A DNA stretch of 64,000 nt from Actinoplanes teichomyceticus ATCC 31121 (GTDB lineage Bacteria > Actinomycetota > Actinomycetes > Mycobacteriales > Micromonosporaceae): positions 7,547,001 to 7,611,000 of the forward strand of contig NZ_CP023865.1 in the NCBI RefSeq assembly GCF_003711105.1, written 5' to 3'. Shown here in pieces: positions 27,881 through 36,502 of the stretch; within the stretch, counting starts at the first letter, position 1; each line of letters opens with the position of its first letter. A program made the translations under genes and the position numbers. Below the pieces are notes generated by a model that saw only the letters and a list, made by a program, of their open reading frames with translations, was not told the DNA's origin and made no database searches.

Positions 27881-29208
27881 TGTTCGCGGACTCCGACAAC
27901 GGCGGCGGCACCGACTGGATGCAGCGGACCGTCCCGCAGATGTGGGCGATGCTGGCCCCGCACGACGGGGCAGCCCACAAAGACCTGCTCCTCACCTGGA
28001 AGCAGTCCGCCGACCTGCTGGTGGATCACCTCACCCGGGTCAAGCGGTACCGAGACAACCTCGCCGAGGCCTGGCCCCCGGAGAAGAGCGCCGCCTCCGC
28101 CACATACCTCGGCCGGCTGGACGACCTGATAGACCATTTGAGCGCGACCTACCACGCGACGGTGGAGAATCATCGAGCCCTCGGCGCCGCCACGTCAGCC
28201 CTGGTCAGTGCCCGCCACAGGCTGGAAGCAATCTATCGCGAGCATGCGGCGAATCAGCAGGAGCTGGCTGACATCGCAAGGAAGCGGCAGACGAGCGGGG
28301 AAGTCGTCGGCAAGTGGCGAGAAGTGACATTGACCCCGGCCGCGGTAAGCGAGTCCAGGCAGATGGAACTGCAGCTTCAGGCGCAGTCGGTGATGTCGAC
28401 ATTGAGCACGGACCTGGCCATGGCCCAACTGAACATCAATAACCCCAAACCCTATAATCCCTCACAGAGTTTCGAATGGAGCGAACCACTCCACCCTATA
28501 TCGATAGACGCCTCGCCGCGAATGCAGGATCGAATTCCACCATCACCCACGGGTCAGCCCGAAAGCCCTAGCATTGCAGCGATAAAAGACAACTCAGTTA
28601 GTTTCGGGATCAGCAGTCCGAACAATCAGCCACGGCCTTCTTTACCCGATTCAGCGACTAATCCCGGCCCATGGCCTGCTTCAACGCCGGGGAACCCTGG
28701 ACCGGCCCTAAGCGGCATAACCACACCCGCCGCAGGACCACCGTTACATCAACCCGCACTTATTCCACAGGGAAGCGGAACTGAAGCTAATCCCACGACA
28801 GGAGGGACAAATCTTCCGCTCACGCCCGGACCTACATCACTGCCATCCCGCTTGAGAGACACACGAACCTCTATTAATCACGCTACCCATCCTAATTCCC
28901 CTGCTCATGGAGCCCAAGTTCCAACACAGGGTGGCATGATCGGCGGCGCCCCAGTGAGCGACAGCACTCACGCGAGAACGAATCCAGGGAGGACACAGCG
29001 CGTCAATCCAAGCGGGGGAATTATTGGTCAACCAGTCGTCACTGGAGGCAGCCCCATCCGCGGGACGTCACGATCGGGCGATCCCGAAGCTAGAGATAAT
29101 CATTGGGACCCGGATAATCCTTGGGCTACAGGGCACGGAATATCACCAATAATAACCCCTCCGGAGAAGCAAAAAGTAGATCCCGGACCAGCCATTGGAC
29201 TGCCATAG
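27880..29208 (+). CDS. Putative type VII-secreted effector with low-GC Pro/Ser/Thr-rich C-terminus
   Basis: The 442-residue product has an N-terminal helical region (about 1-190) with LAEAWPPEKSAASATYLGRL, a WPP turn resembling that of WXG/PPE-type substrates. A long Pro/Ser/Thr/Gly/Asn-rich region follows (about 200-442), with related Gly-rich words GGMIGGAPVS and GGIIGQPVV. The C-terminus ends in IGLP. From about 28150 onward, codon use shifts to A/T-ending codons and G+C drops markedly; this does not match its N-terminal part or neighbours, and suggests recombination. ATG overlaps the upstream stop. One base separates it from the mycosin ATG. Confidence 0.6.
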   Translation: MFADSDNGGGTDWMQRTVPQMWAMLAPHDGAAHKDLLLTWKQSADLLVDHLTRVKRYRDNLAEAWPPEKSAASATYLGRLDDLIDHLSATYHATVENHRALGAATSALVSARHRLEAIYREHAANQQELADIARKRQTSGEVVGKWREVTLTPAAVSESRQMELQLQAQSVMSTLSTDLAMAQLNINNPKPYNPSQSFEWSEPLHPISIDASPRMQDRIPPSPTGQPESPSIAAIKDNSVSFGISSPNNQPRPSLPDSATNPGPWPASTPGNPGPALSGITTPAAGPPLHQPALIPQGSGTEANPTTGGTNLPLTPGPTSLPSRLRDTRTSINHATHPNSPAHGAQVPTQGGMIGGAPVSDSTHARTNPGRTQRVNPSGGIIGQPVVTGGSPIRGTSRSGDPEARDNHWDPDNPWATGHGISPIITPPEKQKVDPGPAIGLP

Positions 29209-29209
29209 C

Positions 29210-30325
29210 ATGAGGATGATTGCCAACGCAGCTCTCGCCTTAACGTCAACACTCACGCCGATCAACGACTTTCATGCAGATTATGTGCGAGATTCGGAGT
29301 GGCATCTCAAATATCTTGATATCGAGACTGCGCATGCGATCACGAAGGGCAATGACGTCACCATCGGCCTCGTTGATACCGGCGTCTTCCCTCATCGGGA
29401 TATCGTTAACAACCTACTCAATGGAGCCGACCTTACGACCACAAATGGCACTCAAGGGAAAAAAGACCGAGATGGGCACGGAACAGAGATGGCCGGGCTT
29501 ATCGTCGGCCACGGGCACAATTACACAGAAGGCATACTTGGTATAGCGCCGTCGGCACACCTACTTCCAATAAAGTCATATGAGGTGGCGCGCCCGGACT
29601 CCAATCTGGCCGGCGGGATCAAGGCAGCCGTAACCCATGGGTCCATGGTTATTAACGTGTCTGCCGGCACTAGCCCTTCGATAGCGCTCCGGGCCGCCGT
29701 AAGCACGGCTGCACAGTTCGACGCAGTTATCGTGGCCGCCTCAGGGAACGATCAAACCGCAGCCGGATTCGGGTATCCGGCAGCACTCCCTGGCGTACTT
29801 GCTGTCGGAGCAATCAATCGAAGCGGGAAGCACGCCTCCTTCTCCATCACGGGTCCAAACATGGATTTATGTGCCCCCGGAGCGGAAATTTCTACGACCG
29901 GATTGAACAACACGTACCGCAAGGCTCAAGGCACCTCGGCCGCTACGGCGATTGTTTCGGGGGCGGCGGCGTTGGTCCGGGCCAAGTTTCCGGAGCTTTC
30001 GGCACCGGAAGTCATTCATCGGCTGACCGCCACCGCCACGGACATCGGACCGCCAGGCCGGGATGAGCAGTGCGGTTACGGCGTGCTCAACATCGTCAAG
30101 GCGCTCACCGCAGACGTGCCACCGCTGGTGGGCGCGTCTGACTCCGGGCCGACGGTGGGTTCGCCATCACCGGGAGCGACGGCGGAAGGACCACCCGCTG
30201 GAAGCGGCACCGGCGACTCTGAGAGCCGGAAGGTCGCTGTTCTCGGCGGGATCGCCACGGTGTCGGCAGCCTCCGTCCTGGTCGCTTTCCTCTCGGCCCG
30301 CCGACGGCGCCGAAAACAGCCCTGA
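29210..30325 (+). CDS. Type VII secretion-associated subtilisin-like protease (mycosin)
   Basis: Mycosins are membrane-anchored S8 proteases required by type VII systems. The triad is complete: Asp56 (GLVDTGV), His90 (DGHGTEMAG) and Ser243 ([13 protein letters not shown]), with oxyanion Asn180 (AASGN). The N-terminal signal is short ([18 protein letters not shown]). A C-terminal membrane anchor ([20 protein letters not shown], near residue 345) and RRRRRK end follow, preceded by a Ser/Gly/Pro spacer. Length is 371 residues. The ATG 29210 is preferred to a TTG at 29195 because the latter overlaps the upstream gene. The first three quarters are low in G+C; the end returns to typical composition. 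No ecc core genes are in the window. Confidence 0.88.
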   Translation: MRMIANAALALTSTLTPINDFHADYVRDSEWHLKYLDIETAHAITKGNDVTIGLVDTGVFPHRDIVNNLLNGADLTTTNGTQGKKDRDGHGTEMAGLIVGHGHNYTEGILGIAPSAHLLPIKSYEVARPDSNLAGGIKAAVTHGSMVINVSAGTSPSIALRAAVSTAAQFDAVIVAASGNDQTAAGFGYPAALPGVLAVGAINRSGKHASFSITGPNMDLCAPGAEISTTGLNNTYRKAQGTSAATAIVSGAAALVRAKFPELSAPEVIHRLTATATDIGPPGRDEQCGYGVLNIVKALTADVPPLVGASDSGPTVGSPSPGATAEGPPAGSGTGDSESRKVAVLGGIATVSAASVLVAFLSARRRRRKQP

Positions 30326-30804
30326 TTTTGTGCATCCTGGCGCACATCGGTGTCCCGACCCGGATTCCGAGGTCGGCCTCCGACGGCCGGGCGGCACACC
30401 CGGGACAACGCGAACCTCTGGCAGAAAAGGGCAAGCACGGCGCGGTCAAGACCACGGCAACAGCAACAGCAACAGCAACAGCAACGGCCACGATCGGCGG
30501 CACGGCCACGACCACGACAACGGGTAAGCCGACGGCCACTAACAGAAGCGGCGGGGCGACCAAGACCACGACCAAGACCACGACCACGACCACGAACAGC
30601 AGCGACGACGCGACCCAGGCAAGACAGCACACACCCACGACCGGACGACACATCGGCACCAGGCAAGGCACCACAAAAGCAGCAGGCGGCGCACCCCCGA
30701 AGCGCCCCAACCCACCACCCCGAACCAGGTTCGTCGGCATTCGCGGGCTGAACATGGGCCTTGCGCACACTTTGGCACGCCTCGGGTCTGTAGTCTCACT
30801 TTTC
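30326..30804 (+). other. Gene-free stretch with simple-sequence repeats before maf
   Basis: The stretch has no convincing gene. It includes a hexamer run (GCAACA, nearly 5 copies, 30457-30485) and a second run of CACGAC/AAGACC-like hexamers (30558-30595). Two overlapping open frames code only for Thr/Ala, Gln/Arg-rich low-complexity sequence, so I do not annotate them. The region probably arose by repeat expansion at the boundary of the inserted cassette. Confidence 0.6.
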
Positions 30805-31419
30805 GTGCAGAGTGACAACGCGTACCGGCTGATTCTTGCCTCCGCCAGCCCTGCCCGGCGAGCGCTGCTCACCGGGGCCGGGATCGACGCGGAGGTCATT
30901 GTCAGCGGCGTGGACGAGAGCGTCGTGGAGGCGGAGGACGCGTACACGTTGAGTCTTGCGCTGGCACGGATGAAGGCGCGCACCGTGGCGGCGGAGCTGC
31001 CGGCGGATCCGTCGGCGCTGGTGCTGGGCTGCGACTCGGTGCTGGCGTTCGAGGGCGAGGTCTTCGGTAAGCCCGCCGACGCGCAGCAGGCGGTCCAGCG
31101 CTGGATGGCGATGCGCGGCAAGTCCGGGGTGCTGCACACCGGACATCACCTGACCGGGCTGGTCAGCGGGCTGCAGGCGGAGGGCGTCGGCACGACCGTG
31201 GTGCATTTCGCCGACGTGACCGACGCGGAGATCGAGGCGTACGTCGCTTCCGGTGAGCCGCTGCAGGTGGCCGGCGGGTTCACGCTGGACGGCCGTGGTG
31301 GCGCGTTCGTCGAGCGGATCGAGGGCGACCCCGGCAATGTGATCGGGCTGTCCCTGCCGCTGCTGCGCACGCTGCTCGCCGAGATGGACATCCCCATCAC
31401 CGCGCTGTGGCGCCACTGA
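30805..31419 (+). CDS. maf: Maf-family nucleoside triphosphate pyrophosphatase
   Basis: Maf proteins hydrolyse modified or canonical nucleoside triphosphates (dTTP/UTP or m7GTP subclass) to limit misincorporation. The N-terminal [19 protein letters not shown] is the hallmark, followed by [23 protein letters not shown] with catalytic Asp, and [20 protein letters not shown]. Length is 204 residues from the GTG (VQSDNAY); an upstream in-frame extension crosses low-complexity repeats. maf follows accE directly in other actinobacteria. Here it is separated from accE by the three-gene cassette. Confidence 0.94.
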   Translation: MQSDNAYRLILASASPARRALLTGAGIDAEVIVSGVDESVVEAEDAYTLSLALARMKARTVAAELPADPSALVLGCDSVLAFEGEVFGKPADAQQAVQRWMAMRGKSGVLHTGHHLTGLVSGLQAEGVGTTVVHFADVTDAEIEAYVASGEPLQVAGGFTLDGRGGAFVERIEGDPGNVIGLSLPLLRTLLAEMDIPITALWRH

Positions 31420-31435
31420 GTGCCGGCGCCCGGCC

Positions 31436-32215
31436 CTACTGTGCCGGAAGCGGCGTCCCGGTCTCCAGGTAGGTCTTGAGGCTGGAGAGGATCGACGGCC
31501 AACCCTGGCTCACCTGTTCGCGGATGGTGCTGCCCTCGTCGAACCCGTCGTGGATGACCGTGAGTTTGACCAGGCTGCCGGACTGCTCGATCTCGAACGT
31601 CACCCTCGACCGGCTCTCCCGGGTGACCCGCTCCAGCCACTCCGCCGAGAAGTCGTACCGCTGCGCGAACTCGGGCGTGAACGTGTGCCATGTGTAGGAC
31701 AGCCGCCGGTGCGGCACCGCCTCCAGGACGACCTGCTCCGGGTCGGTGATGGACAGGTCGCCGACCCGCCAGGTGACCGGGGCGCCGGCCGTCCAGTCCG
31801 TGTCGAGTTCGACCCCCCAGTACCGGCTGGTGAACGCCGGGTCGGTGAGCGCCCGCCAGAGTTTCTCCGGCGTGGTCGCGATGTACGTGGTGTAGACGAA
31901 ACCCATCGGTGCACCCTCCAGCGTGGTCTTGAGGTCGGCGAGCGCCTGGACGTGCCGCCGGTCGTATCGGCTGATCCAGCGGTCGGCGATGGCGTTGACC
32001 GGCGCGACGTCGAGGTGGTGCAGCTTCTCGCGCCCGCGCCACGTGGTGCTGACCAGGCCGGCGGCCTCGAGCACCATGAGGTGTTTGCTCACCGACTGGC
32101 GGGCCATGCCCAGACCGGAGCAGAGCTCGCGCAGCGTCTGGCCGTTCCGCCGGTTCAGGCTGTCGAGCAGGTGCCGCCGGCTGGGATCGGCCAGCGCCTT
32201 GAACACCTCGTCCAT
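31436..32215 (-). CDS. ArsR-type HTH regulator fused to SRPBCC (AHSA1-like) domain
   Basis: The 259-residue protein has an N-terminal winged HTH (DEVFKALADPSRRHLLDSLN, LRELCSGLGMARQSVSKHLM, residues about 1-95) and a C-terminal SRPBCC/START-like domain (TTYIATTPEKLWRALTDPA, DWTAGAPVTWRVGD, TFTPEFAQRYDFSAEW, VIHDGFDEGSTI). The HTH has no metal-binding Cys, so it is a non-metal ArsR, in which the hydrophobic cavity of the fused domain may bind a small effector. ATG is used. Two palindromes lie between this gene and the divergent alpha subunit gene, consistent with autoregulation. Confidence 0.9.
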   Translation of the reverse strand: MDEVFKALADPSRRHLLDSLNRRNGQTLRELCSGLGMARQSVSKHLMVLEAAGLVSTTWRGREKLHHLDVAPVNAIADRWISRYDRRHVQALADLKTTLEGAPMGFVYTTYIATTPEKLWRALTDPAFTSRYWGVELDTDWTAGAPVTWRVGDLSITDPEQVVLEAVPHRRLSYTWHTFTPEFAQRYDFSAEWLERVTRESRSRVTFEIEQSGSLVKLTVIHDGFDEGSTIREQVSQGWPSILSSLKTYLETGTPLPAQ

Positions 32216-32238
32216 CGCGTCACCATCCGAAGGAAAAA

Positions 32239-32256
32239 TGCAGCCGTACGGCTGCA
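32239..32256. promoter_or_regulatory. 18-bp perfect palindrome, candidate operator
   Basis: TGCAGCCGTACGGCTGCA is a perfect palindrome 24 bases upstream of the ArsR-SRPBCC ATG and about 125 bases upstream of the alpha subunit gene. It shares the TGCAGC/GCTGCA half-sites with the next palindrome. Binding by the adjacent regulator is an inference. Confidence 0.6.
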
Positions 32257-32260
32257 CGAA

Positions 32261-32288
32261 TGATATGCAGCCTCACAGCTGCATATCA
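32261..32288. promoter_or_regulatory. Second palindrome, 11-base arms with 6-base spacer
   Basis: TGATATGCAGC (32261-32271) and GCTGCATATCA (32278-32288) are exact reverse complements around CTCACA. The core TGCAGC/GCTGCA recurs in the neighbouring palindrome, so the pair may be two operators of one repressor. Confidence 0.6.
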
Positions 32289-32379
32289 AGACCGGGGAGC
32301 GAGAACCGGTCGCGTACGGACGCGAGCCCCCCTCAGGTCGGGAGGCGACGCTGAGCTGAACTCCCGTTAGGCTCTAGCC

Positions 32380-34158
32380 GTGCGGAAGATATTGATCGCC
32401 AACCGTGGCGAGATCGCCCTCCGGGTCATCCGGGCCTGCAAGGACGCCGGCCTCACGAGCGTCGCCGTCTACGCCGACGGCGACCGTGACGCCCCACACG
32501 CCCGGCTCGCCGACGAGGCGTACGCACTGGACGGCGAGACCGCCGCCGACACCTACCTGCGCATCGACAAGCTACTGGAGGTCGCCGAGCGCAGTGCCGC
32601 CGACGCGGTCCACCCCGGGTACGGCTTCCTGTCGGAGAACGCCGAGTTCGCTCAGGCCGTACTGGAAAGTGGTCTGACCTGGATCGGGCCGAGCCCGCAG
32701 GCGATCCGCGACCTGGGGGACAAGGTCACCGCGCGGCACATCGCGCAGCGCGCGGGGGCGCCGCTGGTGCCGGGCACGCCGGAGCCGGTGGCGGGAGCCG
32801 CCGAGATCGTGGCGTTCGCCGAGGAGCACGGGCTTCCGGTAGCGATCAAGGCGGCGTTCGGCGGTGGCGGCCGCGGGCTGAAGGTGGCCCGCACGATCGA
32901 GGAGATCCCGGCGCTGTTCGAGAGCGCCACCCGGGAGGCGGTGGCGGCGTTCGGCCGCGGCGAGTGCTTCGTCGAGCGCTACCTGGACCGGCCCCGGCAC
33001 GTCGAGGCGCAGGTCATCGCGGACGTGCACGGCAACGTGGTGGTGGTCGGCACCCGGGACTGCTCGCTGCAACGCCGGCACCAGAAGCTGGTCGAGGAGG
33101 CGCCCGCGCCGTTCCTCAGCGACGAGCAGCGTCGACGGATCCACGAGAGCGCGAAGGCGATCTGCCGGGAGGCCGGCTATCACGGCGCCGGCACGGTGGA
33201 ATATCTGGTCGGCCAGGACGGGACGATCTCGTTCCTGGAGGTGAACACCCGGCTGCAGGTGGAGCACCCGGTCAGCGAGGAGACCACCGGCATCGACCTG
33301 GTGCGCGAGCAGTTCCGGATCGCGGCCGGCGAGCCGCTGGCGATCACCGAGGATCCGCAACCGCGTGGGCACGCCATCGAGTTCCGCATCAACGGCGAGG
33401 ACGCGGGGCGCAACTTCCTGCCGGCGCCGGGCACGGTGACCGCGCTGACCTGGCCGTCCGGGCCCGGTGTGCGGGTCGACTCGGGGGTCGAGGCGGGCAG
33501 TGTGATCGGGGGCAACTTCGACTCCATGCTCGCCAAGATCATCGTGACCGGCGCGACCCGGGAGCAGGCGCTGGAACGCTCCCGGCGGGTGCTGGACGAG
33601 ACCGTCATCGAGGGCATCGCCACGGTCCTGCCGTTCCACCGCGCGGTCGTCCGCGACCCGGCCTTCACCAGCGAGCCGTTCACCGTGCACACCCGGTGGA
33701 TCGAGACCGAGTGGGCCAACGAGGTGCCGCCGGCCGCCCCGCCGGCCGCCACCGGCGGCGAGGCCGCCGAACGCGAGACCGTCGTGGTCGAGGTGGGCGG
33801 GCGGCGCATCGAGGTCCGCCTGCCCCGGACCCTGCTTTCCGGTACGCCCGCAGCCCCGTCCCCGAGGCGGCCGGCGTCCAGCCGTCCGCGGGGCGGCGGG
33901 TCCGCCCCGGCCCCGAGCGGTGACACCCTGACCGCCCCGATGCAGGGCACCGTCGTCAAGGTCGCCGCGCAGAACGGCGACCGGGTCACCGAGGGTGACG
34001 TGATCGTGGTGGTCGAGGCGATGAAGATGGAGCAGCCGCTGCCGGCGCACCGATCCGGCATCGTCTCCGGGCTGTCCCTGGAGGTCGGCGCCCCGATCAC
34101 GGCCGGCGCCGCGGTCTGCACCATCGCCGACGATCCCGGCACGGGCGAGCAGCCCTGA
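32380..34158 (+). CDS. accA: Acyl-CoA carboxylase alpha subunit (biotin carboxylase + BCCP)
   Basis: The subunit carboxylates its own biotin, for use by the beta subunit at 20369. The biotin carboxylase part has [35 protein letters not shown], the ATP-grasp loop [31 protein letters not shown] and [20 protein letters not shown]. After a Pro-rich linker (about 500-512), the C-terminal BCCP domain carries [14 protein letters not shown] with the biotinylated Lys549. Length is 592 residues from GTG, normal for AccA3/PccA. BirA and epsilon are nearby. A strong hairpin follows. Divergent ArsR-SRPBCC and its palindromes lie upstream. Confidence 0.96.
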   Translation: MRKILIANRGEIALRVIRACKDAGLTSVAVYADGDRDAPHARLADEAYALDGETAADTYLRIDKLLEVAERSAADAVHPGYGFLSENAEFAQAVLESGLTWIGPSPQAIRDLGDKVTARHIAQRAGAPLVPGTPEPVAGAAEIVAFAEEHGLPVAIKAAFGGGGRGLKVARTIEEIPALFESATREAVAAFGRGECFVERYLDRPRHVEAQVIADVHGNVVVVGTRDCSLQRRHQKLVEEAPAPFLSDEQRRRIHESAKAICREAGYHGAGTVEYLVGQDGTISFLEVNTRLQVEHPVSEETTGIDLVREQFRIAAGEPLAITEDPQPRGHAIEFRINGEDAGRNFLPAPGTVTALTWPSGPGVRVDSGVEAGSVIGGNFDSMLAKIIVTGATREQALERSRRVLDETVIEGIATVLPFHRAVVRDPAFTSEPFTVHTRWIETEWANEVPPAAPPAATGGEAAERETVVVEVGGRRIEVRLPRTLLSGTPAAPSPRRPASSRPRGGGSAPAPSGDTLTAPMQGTVVKVAAQNGDRVTEGDVIVVVEAMKMEQPLPAHRSGIVSGLSLEVGAPITAGAAVCTIADDPGTGEQP

Positions 34159-34194
34159 CGGCCCGTGCGCTGGGCGCCGGGCCGCGCCGTCGCC

Positions 34195-34220
34195 GGCCGG
34201 CCCGGCGTGGCGGGCCGGCC
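34195..34220. terminator. Hairpin between alpha subunit and tetR genes
   Basis: Ten-base arms GGCCGGCCCG (34195-34204) and CGGGCCGGCC (34211-34220) around a 6-base loop lie between two convergent stops. They probably serve both. Confidence 0.75.
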
Positions 34221-34222
34221 CT

Positions 34223-34858
34223 CTAGCGGCCCATCTGGCGGACGCGGCCCAGGATCACCCGGGCCGCCACCACCGGGTCCTCGTGGGTGCTGTCCGGGAA
34301 GGCGCCGCTGAGCCACAGCGTGGCGAAGCCGTGCACCATCGACCAGGCCGCCAGCCCGACCTCGCGTACCTCGTCGGGGACCAGCTCGGACGTGCCCTCC
34401 TTCGCCGGCCGGGCCGGGACCTCGACCCGGGATCCGGCCAGCGGCGCGTCCGGCAGGTCGGTCATCCCGGCATACAGCGCGTCGGCGGCCCGGCGCCGGG
34501 CGGCCAGCAGGTCGGGGTCGTCGGCGTGGTAGAGGTCGGTCCGGAACATCACCTCGAACTGCGCCCGGTTGGCCAGCGCGAACCGCAGGTACGTCACCCC
34601 GAGTTCGAGCAGGCTGCCGCTGGCCAGCCGGGAGGTGGCCAGCGCCTTGGCGAGCTGCTCGAACCCGTCCGTGGCCAGGGCGGTGAGCAGCCCGGCCCGG
34701 TCCGCGAAGTGGTGACCGGGCGCCGCGTGCGAGACCCCGGCGCGGCGGGCCAGGTCACGCATGCTCAGGGCGGTCACACCGGACTCCGTGATCGCCTCGG
34801 CCGCCGCCTTGAGCAGGGCCCGGCGCAGGTCACCGTGGTGGTAGCTGGACCTGGTCAT
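34223..34858 (-). CDS. TetR/AcrR family transcriptional regulator
   Basis: The 211-residue protein has an N-terminal HTH (SSYHHGDLRRALLKAAAEAI, ALSMRDLARRAGVSHAAPG, HHFADRAGLLTALAT; residues about 1-55). The C-terminal ligand-binding part has LELGVTYLRFALANRAQFEVMF and GLAAWSMVHGFATLWLSGA, matching the WHG-type TetR C-terminal domain. ATG (MTRSSYHHG) is the natural start. The target genes are not clear; upstream on the same side is a repeat array and a secreted protein gene in the opposite direction about 540 bases away. Confidence 0.9.
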   Translation of the reverse strand: MTRSSYHHGDLRRALLKAAAEAITESGVTALSMRDLARRAGVSHAAPGHHFADRAGLLTALATDGFEQLAKALATSRLASGSLLELGVTYLRFALANRAQFEVMFRTDLYHADDPDLLAARRRAADALYAGMTDLPDAPLAGSRVEVPARPAKEGTSELVPDEVREVGLAAWSMVHGFATLWLSGAFPDSTHEDPVVAARVILGRVRQMGR

Positions 34859-34911
34859 CGAGCCAGGATATCTAGTCGGTGTCAAGATCCCCGCGGGCGC
34901 GACGGCCCCGA

Positions 34912-35020
34912 GGGCGGGCTCCCGGATCCGACTCTCCGGGGCGGGCCCGGCGGTCGACTCCCTGGGGCGGGCCCGGCGGCCAGCTTCCGGGGGGACGGGC
35001 CCGGCGGTCGGCTCCCGAGA
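34912..35020 (+). repeat. Degenerate 26-29 bp tandem repeat, four copies
   Basis: Copies at 34912, 34939, 34965 and 34992 start with GGGCGGGC or GGGACGGGC and continue with CCGGCGG and CGACTC-like segments. They differ by several substitutions and 1-3 base indels. The array lies upstream of tetR in a gene-free stretch and has no spacers. Confidence 0.75.
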
Positions 35021-35402
35021 GCGGACCACGGTCACGACCATTGACAGCACCTTCTGCCCCTGCTCACACGCCAGATGCCGTGACCGGGCATTGGTGACTT
35101 CGCGGAAGGGCCCTTGGACCCGTACGAACATGCCAGCAGGTCGAACGAGAAAGGATTGTTGCCTGACATCGCAATAGAGTTCAAAATTTGGTTTATTATC
35201 CTATTTGTTGAGAATAGCCGAGATATTATCTCGTTTTGGTAGGTGCAATACGGCAAGATCACTGATACGGTCGCTGGGCGGTTGAGATGGGTGAGAGGCT
35301 TGAATACGCAGTGACGTGCTTGACTCCTCATCAGTGACCGTGGGCGATACGCACGGGGTGTGATCGCCTTCAAGCACCTCAGAAAGGAACCGGGGGAACC
35401 CC
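35021..35402 (+). other. AT-rich intergenic region upstream of the secreted protein gene
   Basis: No gene is seen. From about 35150 to 35260 the sequence is unusually AT-rich (for example TTCAAAATTTGGTTTATTAT). It contains a palindrome at 35219-35233 and several potential -10-like TATTAT/TATCCT elements. The final 60 bases include a purine-rich AGAAAGGAACCGGGGGAA segment before the TTG start. It probably contains the promoter of the secreted protein gene. Confidence 0.55.
35219..35233. promoter_or_regulatory. 15-bp palindrome in AT-rich promoter region
   Basis: CGAGATA-T-TATCTCG is a perfect 7+1+7 palindrome about 170 bases upstream of the secreted protein start, in the AT-rich stretch. It is a candidate operator. 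The binding protein is unknown. Confidence 0.5.
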
Positions 35403-35864
35403 TTGAACAAGCTTGCGAGCAAAGTGCGTTCCGGAATTGTGGTGGCAGCCGCCGCGCTAGGCCTGGGAATGGCGGTCTTCGTGGCGCCGAGTCCCGCACT
35501 GGCTGCGCTTACCTCTGAGGACAACACGGCGGTGGCAGCCTCTGCGCCGTCGGATACATCCCAGAAGATCTCGGTGGCCGGCGCAACGGTGTACTTCGTG
35601 GACAACGGCGACACCTGGTACGTCAAGGACACCGCCGCGGACGGCAGGTCCGCCGTTGTGCTGTGGGAGAATTACATCAACTTCGAGAGGGCGCGTATCG
35701 GGACGTGTGCCAACAAGTTGGGTAACGGAACGTGGGGGAAATGCGCCAAAGATTACGCTGAGAGCAGCGGTATTCGCGCCATGGCGTGCACCTATGACTT
35801 CAGTGCCGGAGTCCGGGGTTCGTGCTCCGACTGGGAGGTCGTCAAGGGCGAAATCATCCCTTGA
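35403..35864 (+). CDS. Small secreted protein with four cysteines
   Basis: The 153-residue product starts with TTG (NKLASKVRSG), preceded by a GGGGGAA Shine-Dalgarno-like sequence. A signal peptide is clear (IVVAAAALGLGMAVFVAPSPALA, cleavage near residue 34). The mature part of about 118 residues contains YFVDNGDTWYVKDTAADGRS, then four cysteines in GTCANKLGNGTWGKCAKDY and RAMACTYDF-SAGVRGSCSDW, probably as two disulfides. No family is recognised. Base composition is lower in G+C than the surroundings. It faces no clear partner gene. Confidence 0.7.
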   Translation: MNKLASKVRSGIVVAAAALGLGMAVFVAPSPALAALTSEDNTAVAASAPSDTSQKISVAGATVYFVDNGDTWYVKDTAADGRSAVVLWENYINFERARIGTCANKLGNGTWGKCAKDYAESSGIRAMACTYDFSAGVRGSCSDWEVVKGEIIP

Positions 35865-36256
35865 TCAGTATTGCGGGAAGTAGTTTCAACCTGCACAGGG
35901 ATCTGAGTTCATGCGAGCGCGGTTCTTCGTGGGCACCTGGTCAGCCACCTTCTGCCAGCGTGACGGCTTCGACAGGAGTCGGAGCCGTGTGAACGGCGTG
36001 CGCACGCTTTCCCAGGCACATGTCCGCGAAGGTCCCCGCCTCCGGTACTAGGTGTGCTGTCCGGACAGGCCGGCTGAGGTGCGACCTCGGAGTCCACGCT
36101 CGCCGACAGGTGAAGGCCTCCGATTGTGGGGTGGAGCAGGAACCGCTCCGGCAATCAGGAGGCCTTCATGCTTCACCCTTCAGCCCACCGGGTGCGGGCC
36201 GCCGCCGCCGGACATCCCCGCCGAAGCCGACGCGGCGAGCCTGGCGAACGTCCACC
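35865..36256 (+). other. Gene-free stretch between secreted protein and integrase remnant
   Basis: Open frames here are short and inconsistent. The only clear structure is a stem-loop at 36112-36167. The sequence appears degenerate, as expected next to an integrase remnant. Confidence 0.5.
36112..36167 (+). other. Long stem-loop preceding the integrase remnant
   Basis: GAAGGCCTCCGATTG (36112-36126) pairs with CAATC-A-GGAGGCCTTC (36152-36167) with one bulged A. The loop contains a second helix, GGAGC/GCTCC. The right arm carries AGGAGG directly upstream of an ATG at 36168, so the stem could mask a ribosome-binding site. It resembles mobile-element leader structure, but I cannot name the element. 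Confidence 0.6.
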
Positions 36257-36502
36257 TGGGCGAGAGACATCCGCGAATGGGACCGCAACATGGTCGGTGC
36301 GCTCGGCGACGGCACCAGGGCGGTCGTCTTCGCCCACCTGAAATCCATCCTCAACGCCGCCGTTCACGACGAGAAGACCGGCAGGAACCCGTGCCTGGCT
36401 CGTTCGGTCACCGCGCCGCGCCCCATCCAGCGCAAGATTCCCTGGAAAGCGGAGACCGTCTCGGCGATCCAGGCAGGCATCCAGTGGCGCTCCCGTCTCT
36501 GA
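36257..36502 (+). pseudogene. Truncated tyrosine-recombinase (phage integrase) fragment
   Basis: The frame reads DIREWDRNMVGALGDGT, AHLKSILNAAVHDEKTGRNPC, then TAPRPIQRKIPWKAETVSAI and a stop. This fits the SAM-like core-binding region of actinobacterial integrases (pattern: HLRxILxAAVxDxxIxxNPC...W...VxAI). The catalytic Arg-His-Arg-Tyr domain is absent after the stop and the N-terminal part is not in a continuous frame. I infer a decayed integrase. No tRNA or att repeat is visible beside it. Confidence 0.6.

Noticed and set aside
30328..30804. Thr- or Gln/Arg-rich frame upstream of maf as N-terminal extension or gene
   Set aside because: The frame consists of microsatellite translation, and the Maf hallmark starts right after the GTG at 30805.
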